Below, one piece after another: positions 25,599-34,398 of a DNA stretch of 64,000 nucleotides (position 1 is its first letter; every line of letters begins with the position of its first letter). The notes below the pieces were generated by a model, which ran no database searches, had not been told where the DNA came from, and saw nothing but the letters and a program-made list of their open reading frames with translations. The position numbers and the translations under genes were made by a program. The DNA is from DATLZU01 sp035573855 (GTDB taxonomy: Bacteria; Nitrospirota; Nitrospiria; Nitrospirales; Nitrospiraceae). The stretch is taken from contig DATLZU010000046.1 of the NCBI GenBank assembly GCA_035573855.1, positions 50,032-114,031 on the forward strand, read 5' to 3'.

Positions 25599-27200
25599 CT
25601 AGCGCCCGCATTTCCTCCGCAGCGCGGCCGCCACGAACGCGCTGAAGAGCGGATGAGGATGATGCGGCCGTGAGGTGAATTCTGGATGAAATTGCGTTGC
25701 CAGGAACCAGGGGTGGCTGGGCAACTCGACGATCTCGACCAGCCGTTGGTCCGGCGACAGCCCGCTCAACACCAGACCGTGGCGGGTCAGCGCCTCCCGG
25801 TAGGCGTTGTTGAATTCATATCGGTGCCGGTGCCGTTCGCGCACCTCCAATACACCGTAAGCCTTGTGCGCGAGGCTGCCTTCGAGGATACGGCAGGGAT
25901 ACGCGCCCAGCCGCATGGTGCCGCCCTTGTCATGGACCGAACGCTGATCGGCCATCAGGCTGATAACCGGATGCGGGGTCTGCGGATCGAATTCCGCACT
26001 GTTGGCGCCCGCCAGGCCGGCGACGTGCCTCGCCAGTTCGATCACCGCGCACTGCATGCCCAGGCAGAGACCGAAAAACGGAATGCCGCGCTCCCGCGCA
26101 TAACGGACCGTCTGAATCTTTCCCTCGATCCCCCGCATCCCGAACCCGCCGGGGATCAAGATCCCATCGGCGTCCCGCAACATCTGCTCGGCACCGACCC
26201 GTTCGAGTTCTTCGGACTCGATCCAACGAATGTTGACGCGCGTTTCGTGATCGATGCCTCCGTGGACCAGGGCTTCGGCCAAACTCTTGTAAGACTCCTT
26301 GAGTCCGACGTATTTGCCCACCAGGGCGACCAGCACCTCGTGCTTTGGGTACTTGATTTTCTGGACCATGGCATCCCACTGGCGCAAATCCGGAGGGCCG
26401 GTCTCCAGGCGCAATTGCCGGACAATCAGTTCGTCGAGCCCCTCCTTGCGGAACACGATCGGCACTTCATAGACCGTTTCGACGTCTTTGGCCGTGATCA
26501 CTGCGTCCTTCTCGACGTTGCAGAAGAGGGCGATTTTAGCTTTGATATCGGGCGGCAGATAGCGGTCGGTCCGACACAGCAGGATGTTGGGTTGGATGCC
26601 GATCTCCCGCAGTTTGTTCACCGAATGCTGAGTCGGTTTCGTCTTCAGCTCGCCCGCCGCGCTGATATAGGGAACCAGTGTCAGGTGCACATACAGGACG
26701 TTGTCCCGTCCGACGTCGTACGGCATCTGGCGGATGGCTTCCAAAAACGGCAAGCTCTCGATGTCGCCGACCGTACCACCGATTTCGACGATCGCCACAT
26801 CCGTCCCTTCTGCCACCCGCCGGATCGACTGCTTGATTTCGTCGGTGATGTGCGGCACGACCTGGACGGTGGCGCCCAGATAATCGCCGCGGCGTTCCTT
26901 GGTGATGACGGAATGGTAGATCCGGCCAGTGGTGTAGTTGTTTTCCCGGGAGAGGGTCAGCGAGGTGTAGCGTTCGTAATGTCCCAGGTCCAGATCCGTC
27001 TCGGCCCCGTCGTCCGTGACGTACACCTCCCCGTGTTGGTAGGGGTTCATCGTGCCGGGATCGACGTTGATATAGGGGTCGAGCTTTAGGAACGTGATCT
27101 TCAGGCCCCGGCTTTCCAGCAAATTGCCGATGGACGCGGAAGCCAGGCCTTTGCCCAGGGACGACACCACGCCGCCGGTCACGAAGATGAACTTACTCAC
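25599..27200 (-). CDS. pyrG: CTP synthase
   Basis: 533 residues from GTG 27200, where the family N-terminus SKFIFVTGGVVSSLGKGL starts; the frame is open further upstream through the end of kdsB, which is not coding for PyrG. The synthetase domain includes KLDPYINVDPGTMNPYQHGE and EIGGTVGDIESLPFLEA. The glutaminase domain has the nucleophile in FFGLCLGMQCAVIE and the HPEF histidine/glutamate near the end. It makes CTP from UTP. Its place beside kdsB, which consumes CTP, makes metabolic sense. Confidence 0.97.
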   Translation of the reverse strand: MSKFIFVTGGVVSSLGKGLASASIGNLLESRGLKITFLKLDPYINVDPGTMNPYQHGEVYVTDDGAETDLDLGHYERYTSLTLSRENNYTTGRIYHSVITKERRGDYLGATVQVVPHITDEIKQSIRRVAEGTDVAIVEIGGTVGDIESLPFLEAIRQMPYDVGRDNVLYVHLTLVPYISAAGELKTKPTQHSVNKLREIGIQPNILLCRTDRYLPPDIKAKIALFCNVEKDAVITAKDVETVYEVPIVFRKEGLDELIVRQLRLETGPPDLRQWDAMVQKIKYPKHEVLVALVGKYVGLKESYKSLAEALVHGGIDHETRVNIRWIESEELERVGAEQMLRDADGILIPGGFGMRGIEGKIQTVRYARERGIPFFGLCLGMQCAVIELARHVAGLAGANSAEFDPQTPHPVISLMADQRSVHDKGGTMRLGAYPCRILEGSLAHKAYGVLEVRERHRHRYEFNNAYREALTRHGLVLSGLSPDQRLVEIVELPSHPWFLATQFHPEFTSRPHHPHPLFSAFVAAALRRKCGR

Positions 27201-27213
27201 GACTTCCGCCTCG

Positions 27214-27993
27214 TCAGGATCGGTCTCCGCACCGCGCCGCCTCGCCGTGTCGCAACATGGTTTCGGCCTTGAGCAAGTCTTCCGGCGTATCGATCCGCAG
27301 GGACGGGTGCTGTGTTTCCCAGACGCGGATGCGGATGCCGTGCTCCAGCGCACGGAGTTGTTCGAGTTTCTCGGCGTCTTCCATGAGTCCGGTCGGCAAC
27401 TCGGCCAACTTGAGGAGCGTTCGGCGGGTATAAATGTAAAGGCCGAGATGCATGTAATGCAACCCGCGTGCGGGTTGCCCGTCCGTCTCGTCCCGCACGT
27501 GCGGGATCGGCGCGCGGGAAAAGTAGAGCGCGTCACCGCCCGCGTCCGTGACCACCTTCACGACGGTGGGATTGCGGAGGTCGTCGGCGGACTCCAGTTG
27601 ACGCTTGAGCGTGCCCATTTCCGCCCCGCTCGCAAGAAACGGTTCGACGAGATCTGCGAGCAGATCGGAATGCAGCGGGATCTCATCGCCTTGGAGGTCG
27701 ACGAAATACTCGCCCGTCCGCTGACGCGCCACTGCCGCCACCCGATCGGTTCCGGTTCGGAACGGATCTTTGGCCATGACGACCAGCCCGCCGAACGCTT
27801 CGACCGTTTCACGAATCCGGTCGTCGTCAGTCGCCACGATCACCTCGTCGACGGCCCGGCAGGTCCGCGCCCGCTCGTACACGTGTTGGATCACGGGCTT
27901 TCCCAGGAGCCGGGCCAACGGCTTGCCGGGAAATCGGGACGAGCCGAAACGGGCGGGAATGACGACCGTCACCGATCCGGCCGGTCTACGCAT
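27214..27993 (-). CDS. kdsB: 3-deoxy-manno-octulosonate cytidylyltransferase (CMP-Kdo synthetase)
   Basis: 259 residues, normal length. The nucleotidyltransferase N-terminus VIPARFGSSRFPGKPLARL, then VATDDDRIRETVEAFGG, RTGTDRVAAVA and the FVDLQGDEIPL loop are characteristic. It activates Kdo with CTP for lipid A core assembly. The start overlaps the rfaE1 stop by 8 bp and its stop is 13 bp from pyrG, so the three are in one operon. Confidence 0.96.
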   Translation of the reverse strand: MRRPAGSVTVVIPARFGSSRFPGKPLARLLGKPVIQHVYERARTCRAVDEVIVATDDDRIRETVEAFGGLVVMAKDPFRTGTDRVAAVARQRTGEYFVDLQGDEIPLHSDLLADLVEPFLASGAEMGTLKRQLESADDLRNPTVVKVVTDAGGDALYFSRAPIPHVRDETDGQPARGLHYMHLGLYIYTRRTLLKLAELPTGLMEDAEKLEQLRALEHGIRIRVWETQHPSLRIDTPEDLLKAETMLRHGEAARCGDRS

Positions 27994-29029
27994 GGTTCAA
28001 TGCGTCCGAGAGTTGCTGAGGCGTCACCGTCGCCGTGCCGACCATGCCGACGACGATTCCGGCCGCGTAATTGGCTAGGGTCGCCGCCTCGCGCATGGAC
28101 GCACCGGTCGATAGGGCCAAGGCCAAGGTCCCGACGACGGTATCGCCTGCACCGGTGACATCGTACACCTGACGCGCGCGGGTGGGAATGTGCCACCGGG
28201 CGCCGTCGGCCTCGTACAAGGTCATGCCCCGCTCCCCGCGGGTGATCAAAACCGACTGGCATCCCAGACGTTGCTGGATCATCATGCCGGCTTCGTCGAT
28301 GGTCTGATCATCCTCGCCGTGCACACCTGCGGCCTGCGTGGCTTCCAGGTGATTGGGGGTGATGACCGTCACGCCCTTGTAGTAGCCGAAATGTTCGACC
28401 TTGGGATCGACGATGATCGGAATGCGGTGACGTGTGGCCAACTGGGTCAGTTCGGCCATCAAGAAGGCGGTGACGACGCCTTTGGCGTAGTCTGAAACGA
28501 CCAAACAGGACAATTCCCGCAGCCGCGACTCGACATACCGGACGATACGCCGTTGGAGAGTGGCCTTCAGTTCCGTGCGCTGTTCGACATCATAGCGGAC
28601 CACCTGCTGATTGTGGGCGATGACCCGACTTTTGCGGGTTGTCGGCCGGTCGGCGTCAATGATGACCCCGCCCCGCCCTGGCCGGCGCAAGCTGAGCTCC
28701 TTGAGCAGGAGCCGACCGCTCTCGTCCGCACCGATGACCCCGCACAGATCCGCTTGACCGCCGAGCGACAGGATATTGTTGTAGACGTTCGCCGCCCCGC
28801 CGAGTTTCAACGATTCGGATTCGACATGGACCACGGGAACCGGGGCTTCGGGAGAAATCCGGTTGACACGGCCCCAGATATAGTGGTCCAGGATCAGATC
28901 TCCGACGACCAACACGCTGGCCTGGGGGAAACGTTGGATACGCCGTTGCAGTGTGCGCAAGGTGCCGGATTCGCCCAACGGGGGTCTCGGGACCTCGCCA
29001 GCGCCAGCGGATCGGCGTGCGCCGCTCAT
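27986..29029 (-). CDS. rfaE1: D-glycero-beta-D-manno-heptose-7-phosphate kinase (single-domain)
   Basis: 347 residues from ATG 29029, which overlaps the lepB stop in an ATGA; the upstream in-frame extension lies inside lepB. PfkB-type kinase motifs: LVVGDLILDHYIWG, RISPEAPVPVVHVE, LKLGGAANVYNNI and the anion-hole TGAGDTVVGTLALAL. Typical bifunctional HldE carries an additional C-terminal adenylyltransferase domain; this protein has only the kinase half, so the adenylyltransferase must be encoded elsewhere. It acts in ADP-heptose synthesis for the lipopolysaccharide core. Confidence 0.92.
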   Translation of the reverse strand: MSGARRSAGAGEVPRPPLGESGTLRTLQRRIQRFPQASVLVVGDLILDHYIWGRVNRISPEAPVPVVHVESESLKLGGAANVYNNILSLGGQADLCGVIGADESGRLLLKELSLRRPGRGGVIIDADRPTTRKSRVIAHNQQVVRYDVEQRTELKATLQRRIVRYVESRLRELSCLVVSDYAKGVVTAFLMAELTQLATRHRIPIIVDPKVEHFGYYKGVTVITPNHLEATQAAGVHGEDDQTIDEAGMMIQQRLGCQSVLITRGERGMTLYEADGARWHIPTRARQVYDVTGAGDTVVGTLALALSTGASMREAATLANYAAGIVVGMVGTATVTPQQLSDALNHA

Positions 29030-29817
29030 CGAACGGCCTGGCCGAGACGCTCCCATCGCACCCACTCCGTCCACTTGCCTTGTCCGCTCCACGACCAGTA
29101 AATCCGGAAGGCTTTCCCCCGGATTTTGTCCGCGCGCACGAATCCCCAGAACCGACTGTCGAGACTCTGGTCGCGGTTGTCCCCCATCACGAAATAGGAA
29201 TCTTCAGGGACCGTGACCGGACCGAAGTTGTCGCGCGGGTTGACCGCACTGTCGATCACCCCCGGATCCACCCGTTGGGTATAGGCCTTGTCGTCGAGCG
29301 GCGTGCCGTTGACGTAGACGACCTTGTTGCGGATCTGGATCGTATCCCCGGGCAGACCGATGATCCGTTTAATGAAATCCTTGTCTTCGTCCTCTGGGTA
29401 GCGGAACACGATGATGTCACCGCGCTGCGGCTGGCCGAAGCGGATCAGCGTATACGAGGAATAGCAGGTAATCGGAGGAAAGCTCAGGTGCACTTTGCAA
29501 TTCGTCGGCCACTGGAGGCCGTACGCCAATTTGCTGACCAAAATGTGATCGCCGATCAACAGAGTCGGAATCATCGAGCCGGACGGAATCTTGAAGGCCT
29601 GGACGACGAACACGCGGATCGCGAACGCCAGAAGCATGGCGACGACGATCGCCTCCGCATATTCGCGGAAGACGGATTTTCGACTCTGAATCGGTTCGCT
29701 GGCAGCCGCAACCGCTTCCTTTTCCAAAAGCGGCTTGGAAATCGGGGGTTGGGGTGCGATCTCGGTGCGGGACGAGGAGGTGTCCTCCATGCCCGGGCGA
29801 TTAGGATCTCTGCTCAT
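29026..29817 (-). CDS. lepB: Signal peptidase I
   Basis: 263 residues from ATG 29817, overlapping the lepA stop (ATGA). A cytoplasmic N-tail of about 55 residues leads to one transmembrane helix (YAEAIVVAMLLAFAIRVFVV). The catalytic serine lies in KIPSGSMIPTL and the general-base lysine in DFIKRIIGLPGD; the YFVMGDNRDQSLDSRFWG box follows. It cleaves signal peptides on the outer face of the inner membrane. Pairing with lepA is common across bacteria. Confidence 0.95.
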   Translation of the reverse strand: MSRDPNRPGMEDTSSSRTEIAPQPPISKPLLEKEAVAAASEPIQSRKSVFREYAEAIVVAMLLAFAIRVFVVQAFKIPSGSMIPTLLIGDHILVSKLAYGLQWPTNCKVHLSFPPITCYSSYTLIRFGQPQRGDIIVFRYPEDEDKDFIKRIIGLPGDTIQIRNKVVYVNGTPLDDKAYTQRVDPGVIDSAVNPRDNFGPVTVPEDSYFVMGDNRDQSLDSRFWGFVRADKIRGKAFRIYWSWSGQGKWTEWVRWERLGQAVR

Positions 29818-31625
29818 TCGTCGGTCACCTTCAGCAGGGCGAGAAACGCTTCCTGCGGCACTTCGACCCGGCCCACCTGTTTCATTCGCTTTTTGCCTTC
29901 TTTCTGTTTTTCCCACAGCTTCCGTTTGCGGGTAATGTCGCCGCCGTAGCACTTCGCCGTGACGTTTTTCTTCAGAGCGCCTATCGTTTCCCGCGCGATG
30001 ACCTTGTTGCCGATCGCCGCCTGAATGGCAATCTCGAACATCTGCTTCGGAATCAGCTCTTTCATTTTCTCAACCATCTGCCGACCCCGATGATAGGCTC
30101 GCTCGCGATGGGTGATGAACGACAGGGCGTCGACCGGCTCGCCGTTGAGCAGAATGTCCAGCTTCACGAGATCCGATTCCCGGTAACCGATCAGCTCATA
30201 ATCCAACGAAGCGTAGCCTTGAGTCCTCGATTTCAGCCGATCGTAGAAATCCAAGATGACCTCGTTGAGGGGCAATTCGTATGTGAGCATGACGCGGGTC
30301 GGGTCGAGGTACTGAAGGCTTTGCTGGATGCCGCGCCGTTCCTGGCACAGTTGAAGGAGGTTCCCGACATACCGTTCCGGCGTGATGATCGTCGCCAGGA
30401 TGAACGGCTCCTCGAACAGTTCGATCGCATGGGGAGGCGGCAGTTTGGCGGGGTTGTCGATTTCCAGCACTTCGCCCTTGGTCGTCAGGACGCGATATAC
30501 CACCGTCGGCGCGGTGGTGATCAACGAAAGTCCATACTCCCGTTCCAACCGTTCCTGGATGATTTCCATGTGCAGGAGCCCGAGGAATCCGCAGCGGAAT
30601 CCGAATCCCAGCGCCAGCGACGTTTCCGGTTCATAGACGAACGAGGAATCGTTCAAGCGCAGCTTCTGCAGCGCGTCGCGCAGGTCCTCGTACTTCGCCG
30701 TGTCGGTGGAATACAGACCGCAGAAGACCAGTGGCTTGACCTCCTTGTACCCGGGAAACGGAGAGTCAGTGGGGCGAACCGCGTCGGTGATCGTGTCGCC
30801 GATCTTGACGTCCGCCACTCCCTTCATGTTGGCGCAGAGATAGCCGACTTCGCCCGTCTGGAGCTGCGCGGTCTTAGTCCGCTTCGGCGTGAATTGCCCG
30901 ACTTCGGCCACCTCGAAAATCCGATCATTGGACATGACCTTGATCTTCATGCCGGGCCGGACTGACCCGTCGATGATGCGGATCAACACGATGACCCCTT
31001 GGTAGTTGTCGAACCATGAGTCGAAGATCAGCGCCTTGAGCGGCTTGTCCGGTGAACCGGAAGGCGGCGGAACCCTGGCGACGACGGCTTCCAACACGTC
31101 CGCCACCCCCCTCCCCTCTTTCGCGCTGACCAGCAGGGCATCGGCGGCTTCAAGCCCGAGGACTTCCTGGATCTGCTGCTTCGTGACCTCGATGTCGGCG
31201 CTCGGAAGATCGATCTTGTTGATGACCGGAATGATAACCAGGTTGTTCGCCATGGCCAGGTGTACGTTGGCGATCGTCTGCGCCTGCACGCCCTGACTGG
31301 CGTCCACCAGTAGCAAGGCGCCCTCACAGGCCGCCAGGCTGCGCGAGACCTCGTAGGTGAAGTCGACGTGCCCTGGCGTATCGATCAGATGGAGGGTGTA
31401 CGTCCGCCCGTCTTTCGCCTGATACCGGATGGCGACCGCATGGGCCTTGATCGTGATCCCGCGCTCACGTTCAAGGTCCATCGCGTCGAGGATCTGTTCT
31501 CGGAACTCACGGGCGGTGATGGCACCCGTGGCTTCTAGGAACCGGTCAGCGAGGGTGGATTTGCCGTGATCAATGTGCGCGATAATGGAGAAATTCCGGA
31601 TGAGATTTTGCAAATCCCGGCTCAT
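29814..31625 (-). CDS. lepA: Elongation factor 4 (LepA)
   Basis: 603 residues, standard length. G motifs: IIAHIDHGKSTLADRF, DTPGHVDFTYEV and INKIDLPSADIE. The LepA-specific C-terminal domain is present (GALKKNVTAKCYGGDITRKRK). It is a ribosome-associated GTPase proposed to back-translocate or help assembly. It is the first gene of the lepA-lepB-rfaE1-kdsB-pyrG-kdsA-kdsD group. Its promoter gives a predicted leader of only about 12 nt without an obvious ribosome-binding site. Confidence 0.97.
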   Translation of the reverse strand: MSRDLQNLIRNFSIIAHIDHGKSTLADRFLEATGAITAREFREQILDAMDLERERGITIKAHAVAIRYQAKDGRTYTLHLIDTPGHVDFTYEVSRSLAACEGALLLVDASQGVQAQTIANVHLAMANNLVIIPVINKIDLPSADIEVTKQQIQEVLGLEAADALLVSAKEGRGVADVLEAVVARVPPPSGSPDKPLKALIFDSWFDNYQGVIVLIRIIDGSVRPGMKIKVMSNDRIFEVAEVGQFTPKRTKTAQLQTGEVGYLCANMKGVADVKIGDTITDAVRPTDSPFPGYKEVKPLVFCGLYSTDTAKYEDLRDALQKLRLNDSSFVYEPETSLALGFGFRCGFLGLLHMEIIQERLEREYGLSLITTAPTVVYRVLTTKGEVLEIDNPAKLPPPHAIELFEEPFILATIITPERYVGNLLQLCQERRGIQQSLQYLDPTRVMLTYELPLNEVILDFYDRLKSRTQGYASLDYELIGYRESDLVKLDILLNGEPVDALSFITHRERAYHRGRQMVEKMKELIPKQMFEIAIQAAIGNKVIARETIGALKKNVTAKCYGGDITRKRKLWEKQKEGKKRMKQVGRVEVPQEAFLALLKVTDE

Positions 31626-31643
31626 GCATTACGGAATCGGCTC

Positions 31644-31672
31644 ATTATATTGCCTCGCTCCCGGGTTGTCAA
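31644..31672 (-). promoter_or_regulatory. Full-consensus sigma-70 promoter of the lepA operon
   Basis: Read on the minus strand: TTGACA (31672-31667), a 17-bp spacer, then TATAAT (31649-31644). Both hexamers are perfect consensus. The start site would be near 31637, about 12 nt before the lepA ATG. Confidence 0.75.
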
Positions 31673-31695
31673 AGAGAACACCGGCTCACTATAAT
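31666..31695 (+). promoter_or_regulatory. Sigma-70 promoter of bioA, overlapping the lepA promoter
   Basis: TTGTCA (31666-31671), an 18-bp spacer and TATAAT (31690-31695). Its -35 box occupies five of the same six base pairs as the lepA -35 box on the other strand, so the two promoters probably exclude each other. The leader to bioA would be about 54 nt. Confidence 0.6.
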
Positions 31696-31755
31696 CCGCA
31701 CGTCTTTCCGACGTTCGACATGCACGACGCGGTTGCAACGCTCTCTCGATAATCC

Positions 31756-33171
31756 ATGGAATCGCGGACGTTCCGCTCCGACTCTGATCGACTGGCTGCA
31801 TGGGATCGGAAGTATCTCTGGCACCCCTTCACCCAGATGCGGGAATGGGAGCAGGAGATGCCGGTGATCATCGAGCGCGGCAAGGGGCCTTACCTCGTCG
31901 ACATCCAGGGGCGTCGCTATTTGGACGGGGTGTCCTCCATCTGGGTCAACGTCCATGGACATCGCCACCCGCTCTTGGATCGGGCGATCCGCGATCAACT
32001 CGGACGAATCGCGCACAGCACGCTGTTGGGTCTCAGCCATCCTCCCGCCATTAGACTCGCACGGGAATTGGTGGGCCTGGCCCCGCGCGGCTTGACCCGC
32101 GTCTTCTATTCGGATGACGGATCCACGGCCGTAGAGATCGCCTTGAAGATGGCGGTGCAGTACTGGCAGCAACGGTGTCCCCGCCTCGGGCCGAAGAACA
32201 CTTTCCTGCATCTGACGCTGGCCTATCACGGCGACACGGTAGGAGCCATGAGCGTCGGCCAAATCGACACGTTCCACAAACGGTTTGCGCCGCTGCTTTT
32301 TCCCACATTGGCCGCTGACGCGCCATACTGCTATCGATGCCCGCTGAAACTGGCCTATCCATCCTGCGGGATGGCCTGCCTCGACCCCGTCGAACACATG
32401 CTCAAAGCGCGACACCGTGACCTCGCCGGCTTCATCATCGAGCCGCTCGTGCAGGCGGCAGCCGGGATGATCACGGCGCCGCCCGGCTATCTCAAACGTG
32501 TCCGCGAGCTGTGTACGAAATATGGCGTGCTCTTGATCGCCGACGAAGTCGCCACAGGCTTCGGCCGCACAGGCACGATGTTCGCTTGCGAACAGGAAGG
32601 CGTCACGCCGGACCTGATGACGATCAGCAAAGGCTTGACCGGCGGCTACTTGCCGCTGGCGGCGACGTTAGCGACGGAGGAGATCTATCGGGCGTTCTTA
32701 GGCCGGTACGAGGACTGGAAGGCGTTCTTTCACGGGCACAGCTATACCGGCAATCCGCTCGGCTGCGCCGTGGCCCTGGCGAACCTGGACGTCTTTCGCC
32801 AGGAACGGACATTGACGCGCCTGCGCCCGAAAATCGAAGCGCTGAGGCGATGGCTGCGTCCTCTGGGGGAATTGCCCCAGGTCGGAGACATCCGCCAATG
32901 TGGGTTCATGGTGGGCATCGAACTGGTCAAGGACCGGGTGACGAAGGAGCCCTACTCACCCGCGCTGCGGGTCGGCCATCGGGTCGCATTGGAAGCTCGT
33001 CGGCGCGGACTGCTGATCCGCCCGCTGGGGAACGTGGTCGTGTTGATGCCGCCGCTCTCAACTCCTCGCGCCGCGCTGGCCCGGATGGTGTCGATCATCG
33101 ATGCTTCGATCCGGACGGTGGGAGAGGCGGTCCGCACGAGTCAATCAGGAAGGCGATCGACTCGGGGATAG
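31756..33171 (+). CDS. bioA: Adenosylmethionine-8-amino-7-oxononanoate aminotransferase
   Basis: 471 residues. Fold-type I PLP enzyme: LWHPFTQMREWEQ (the BioA N-terminal signature), SDDGSTAVEIALKMAVQYW, AYHGDTVGAMSVG, LIADEVATGFGRTG and the PLP lysine in TISKGLTGGYLPLAA. FFHGHSYTGNPLGCAVAL is also BioA-like. The enzyme uses S-adenosylmethionine to aminate KAPA to DAPA in biotin synthesis. No other bio gene is adjacent. lhgO follows after 4 bp. Confidence 0.93.
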   Translation: MESRTFRSDSDRLAAWDRKYLWHPFTQMREWEQEMPVIIERGKGPYLVDIQGRRYLDGVSSIWVNVHGHRHPLLDRAIRDQLGRIAHSTLLGLSHPPAIRLARELVGLAPRGLTRVFYSDDGSTAVEIALKMAVQYWQQRCPRLGPKNTFLHLTLAYHGDTVGAMSVGQIDTFHKRFAPLLFPTLAADAPYCYRCPLKLAYPSCGMACLDPVEHMLKARHRDLAGFIIEPLVQAAAGMITAPPGYLKRVRELCTKYGVLLIADEVATGFGRTGTMFACEQEGVTPDLMTISKGLTGGYLPLAATLATEEIYRAFLGRYEDWKAFFHGHSYTGNPLGCAVALANLDVFRQERTLTRLRPKIEALRRWLRPLGELPQVGDIRQCGFMVGIELVKDRVTKEPYSPALRVGHRVALEARRRGLLIRPLGNVVVLMPPLSTPRAALARMVSIIDASIRTVGEAVRTSQSGRRSTRG

Positions 33172-33175
33172 GGGC

Positions 33176-34375
33176 ATGGTGACGAGCGATTTTCTGGTAA
33201 TTGGCGGCGGAATTATCGGCTTAAGTATCGCGCGGGAACTGCGCCGGCGCTTTGCCGATGCCCGGATCGTCGTGGTCGAGAAAGAAGCGTGGTGCGGGGC
33301 GCACGCCAGCGGTCGCAACAGCGGCGTGCTCCATGCCGGATTTTACTATTCCCCCGACAGCCTCAAGGCGAAATTCACCAGGTTGGGCAACGAACAACTG
33401 ACGGCTTACTGTGAGGACAAGAAGCTGCCGCTCAACAAGTGCGGCAAGCTCGTGGTGGCTAAACATGAAGGCGAACTAGCGTCGCTGGACGAGCTGCTCC
33501 GTCGGGGCCGTGCGAACGGGATTGCACTAGAGGAGGTGACCGAACAGGAGGCCAAGGCGATCGAGCCGCGGGTCAAGACTTATCGACGGGCGCTGTTCTC
33601 TCCCCGGACCGCGACCGTCGATCCCCTATCGGTGGTGAACGCTGTGCAAGCGGACGCACTGGCGGAAGGGATCCGGATTCATCACGGCACGACGTACGAG
33701 GGCCGGAACAACCATCAGGTGCGCACCAACCGGGAGACCTATGAGGCCGGATATGTGGTCAACGCTGCAGGACTCTACGCCGATAAGATCGCGCAGGACT
33801 TTGGCTTTTCCGAACGCTACAGGATTCTGCCGTTCAAAGGCTTGTATCTGTATTCGAACGAACCGCCCGGAGCGATTCGGACCAATATTTATCCGGTGCC
33901 GGATTTGCGGAATCCGTTCTTGGGGGTGCATTTCACGGTGACGGTCTCCGGTCGAGTCAAGATCGGACCGACCGCGATCCCGGCTCTTTGGCGGGAACAG
34001 TATCGAGGGTTGAACAATTTTCGACCAGGCGAATTGATCGAGGTCGTGGGACAAGGGCTCGGGCTGTTACTCCACTCCCGCTTCGACTTCGCACGGCTGG
34101 CGCTGAGCGAGATGGCGAAGTATTCCCGCTCGCGGATGGTCGCCCTGGCGAGCGAGTTGGTCAATGGCGTCGAGCTGCGCCAGTTTCAGCAATGGGGAGA
34201 GCCGGGTATTCGCGCGCAACTGTTGGATATCCGCGAAAAACGTCTAGAAATGGATTTTATCGTGGAAGGCGATCATCGTTCTATCCACGTCTTGAACGCC
34301 GTATCTCCCGCCTTTACCTGCGCGATCCCGTTTTCTGGCTATGTGTGCGATCGGATTCGTGCACTGACCGGTTGA
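33176..34375 (+). CDS. lhgO: L-2-hydroxyglutarate oxidase/dehydrogenase
   Basis: 399 residues from ATG 33176; the open frame upstream lies in bioA. FAD-binding GxGxxG appears as LVIGGGIIGLSIARELRRR near the N-terminus. The DAO-fold glycine-rich turns NSGVLHAGFYYSPDSLKA and AGLYADKIAQDFGF, and the C-terminal IHVLNAVSPAFTCAIPF, are typical of LhgO. It oxidises L-2-hydroxyglutarate to 2-oxoglutarate, passing electrons to the membrane. It probably shares the bioA promoter. Confidence 0.9.
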   Translation: MVTSDFLVIGGGIIGLSIARELRRRFADARIVVVEKEAWCGAHASGRNSGVLHAGFYYSPDSLKAKFTRLGNEQLTAYCEDKKLPLNKCGKLVVAKHEGELASLDELLRRGRANGIALEEVTEQEAKAIEPRVKTYRRALFSPRTATVDPLSVVNAVQADALAEGIRIHHGTTYEGRNNHQVRTNRETYEAGYVVNAAGLYADKIAQDFGFSERYRILPFKGLYLYSNEPPGAIRTNIYPVPDLRNPFLGVHFTVTVSGRVKIGPTAIPALWREQYRGLNNFRPGELIEVVGQGLGLLLHSRFDFARLALSEMAKYSRSRMVALASELVNGVELRQFQQWGEPGIRAQLLDIREKRLEMDFIVEGDHRSIHVLNAVSPAFTCAIPFSGYVCDRIRALTG

Positions 34376-34398
34376 AGGCTACTGCCGATGGAATGGGG

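Noticed and set aside
25686..27089. A 467-codon plus-strand frame
   Set aside because: Antisense to pyrG with no family resemblance; a high-GC shadow.
27201..27536. Upstream extension of pyrG
   Set aside because: The extension lies within kdsB; PyrG homology begins at the GTG at 27200.
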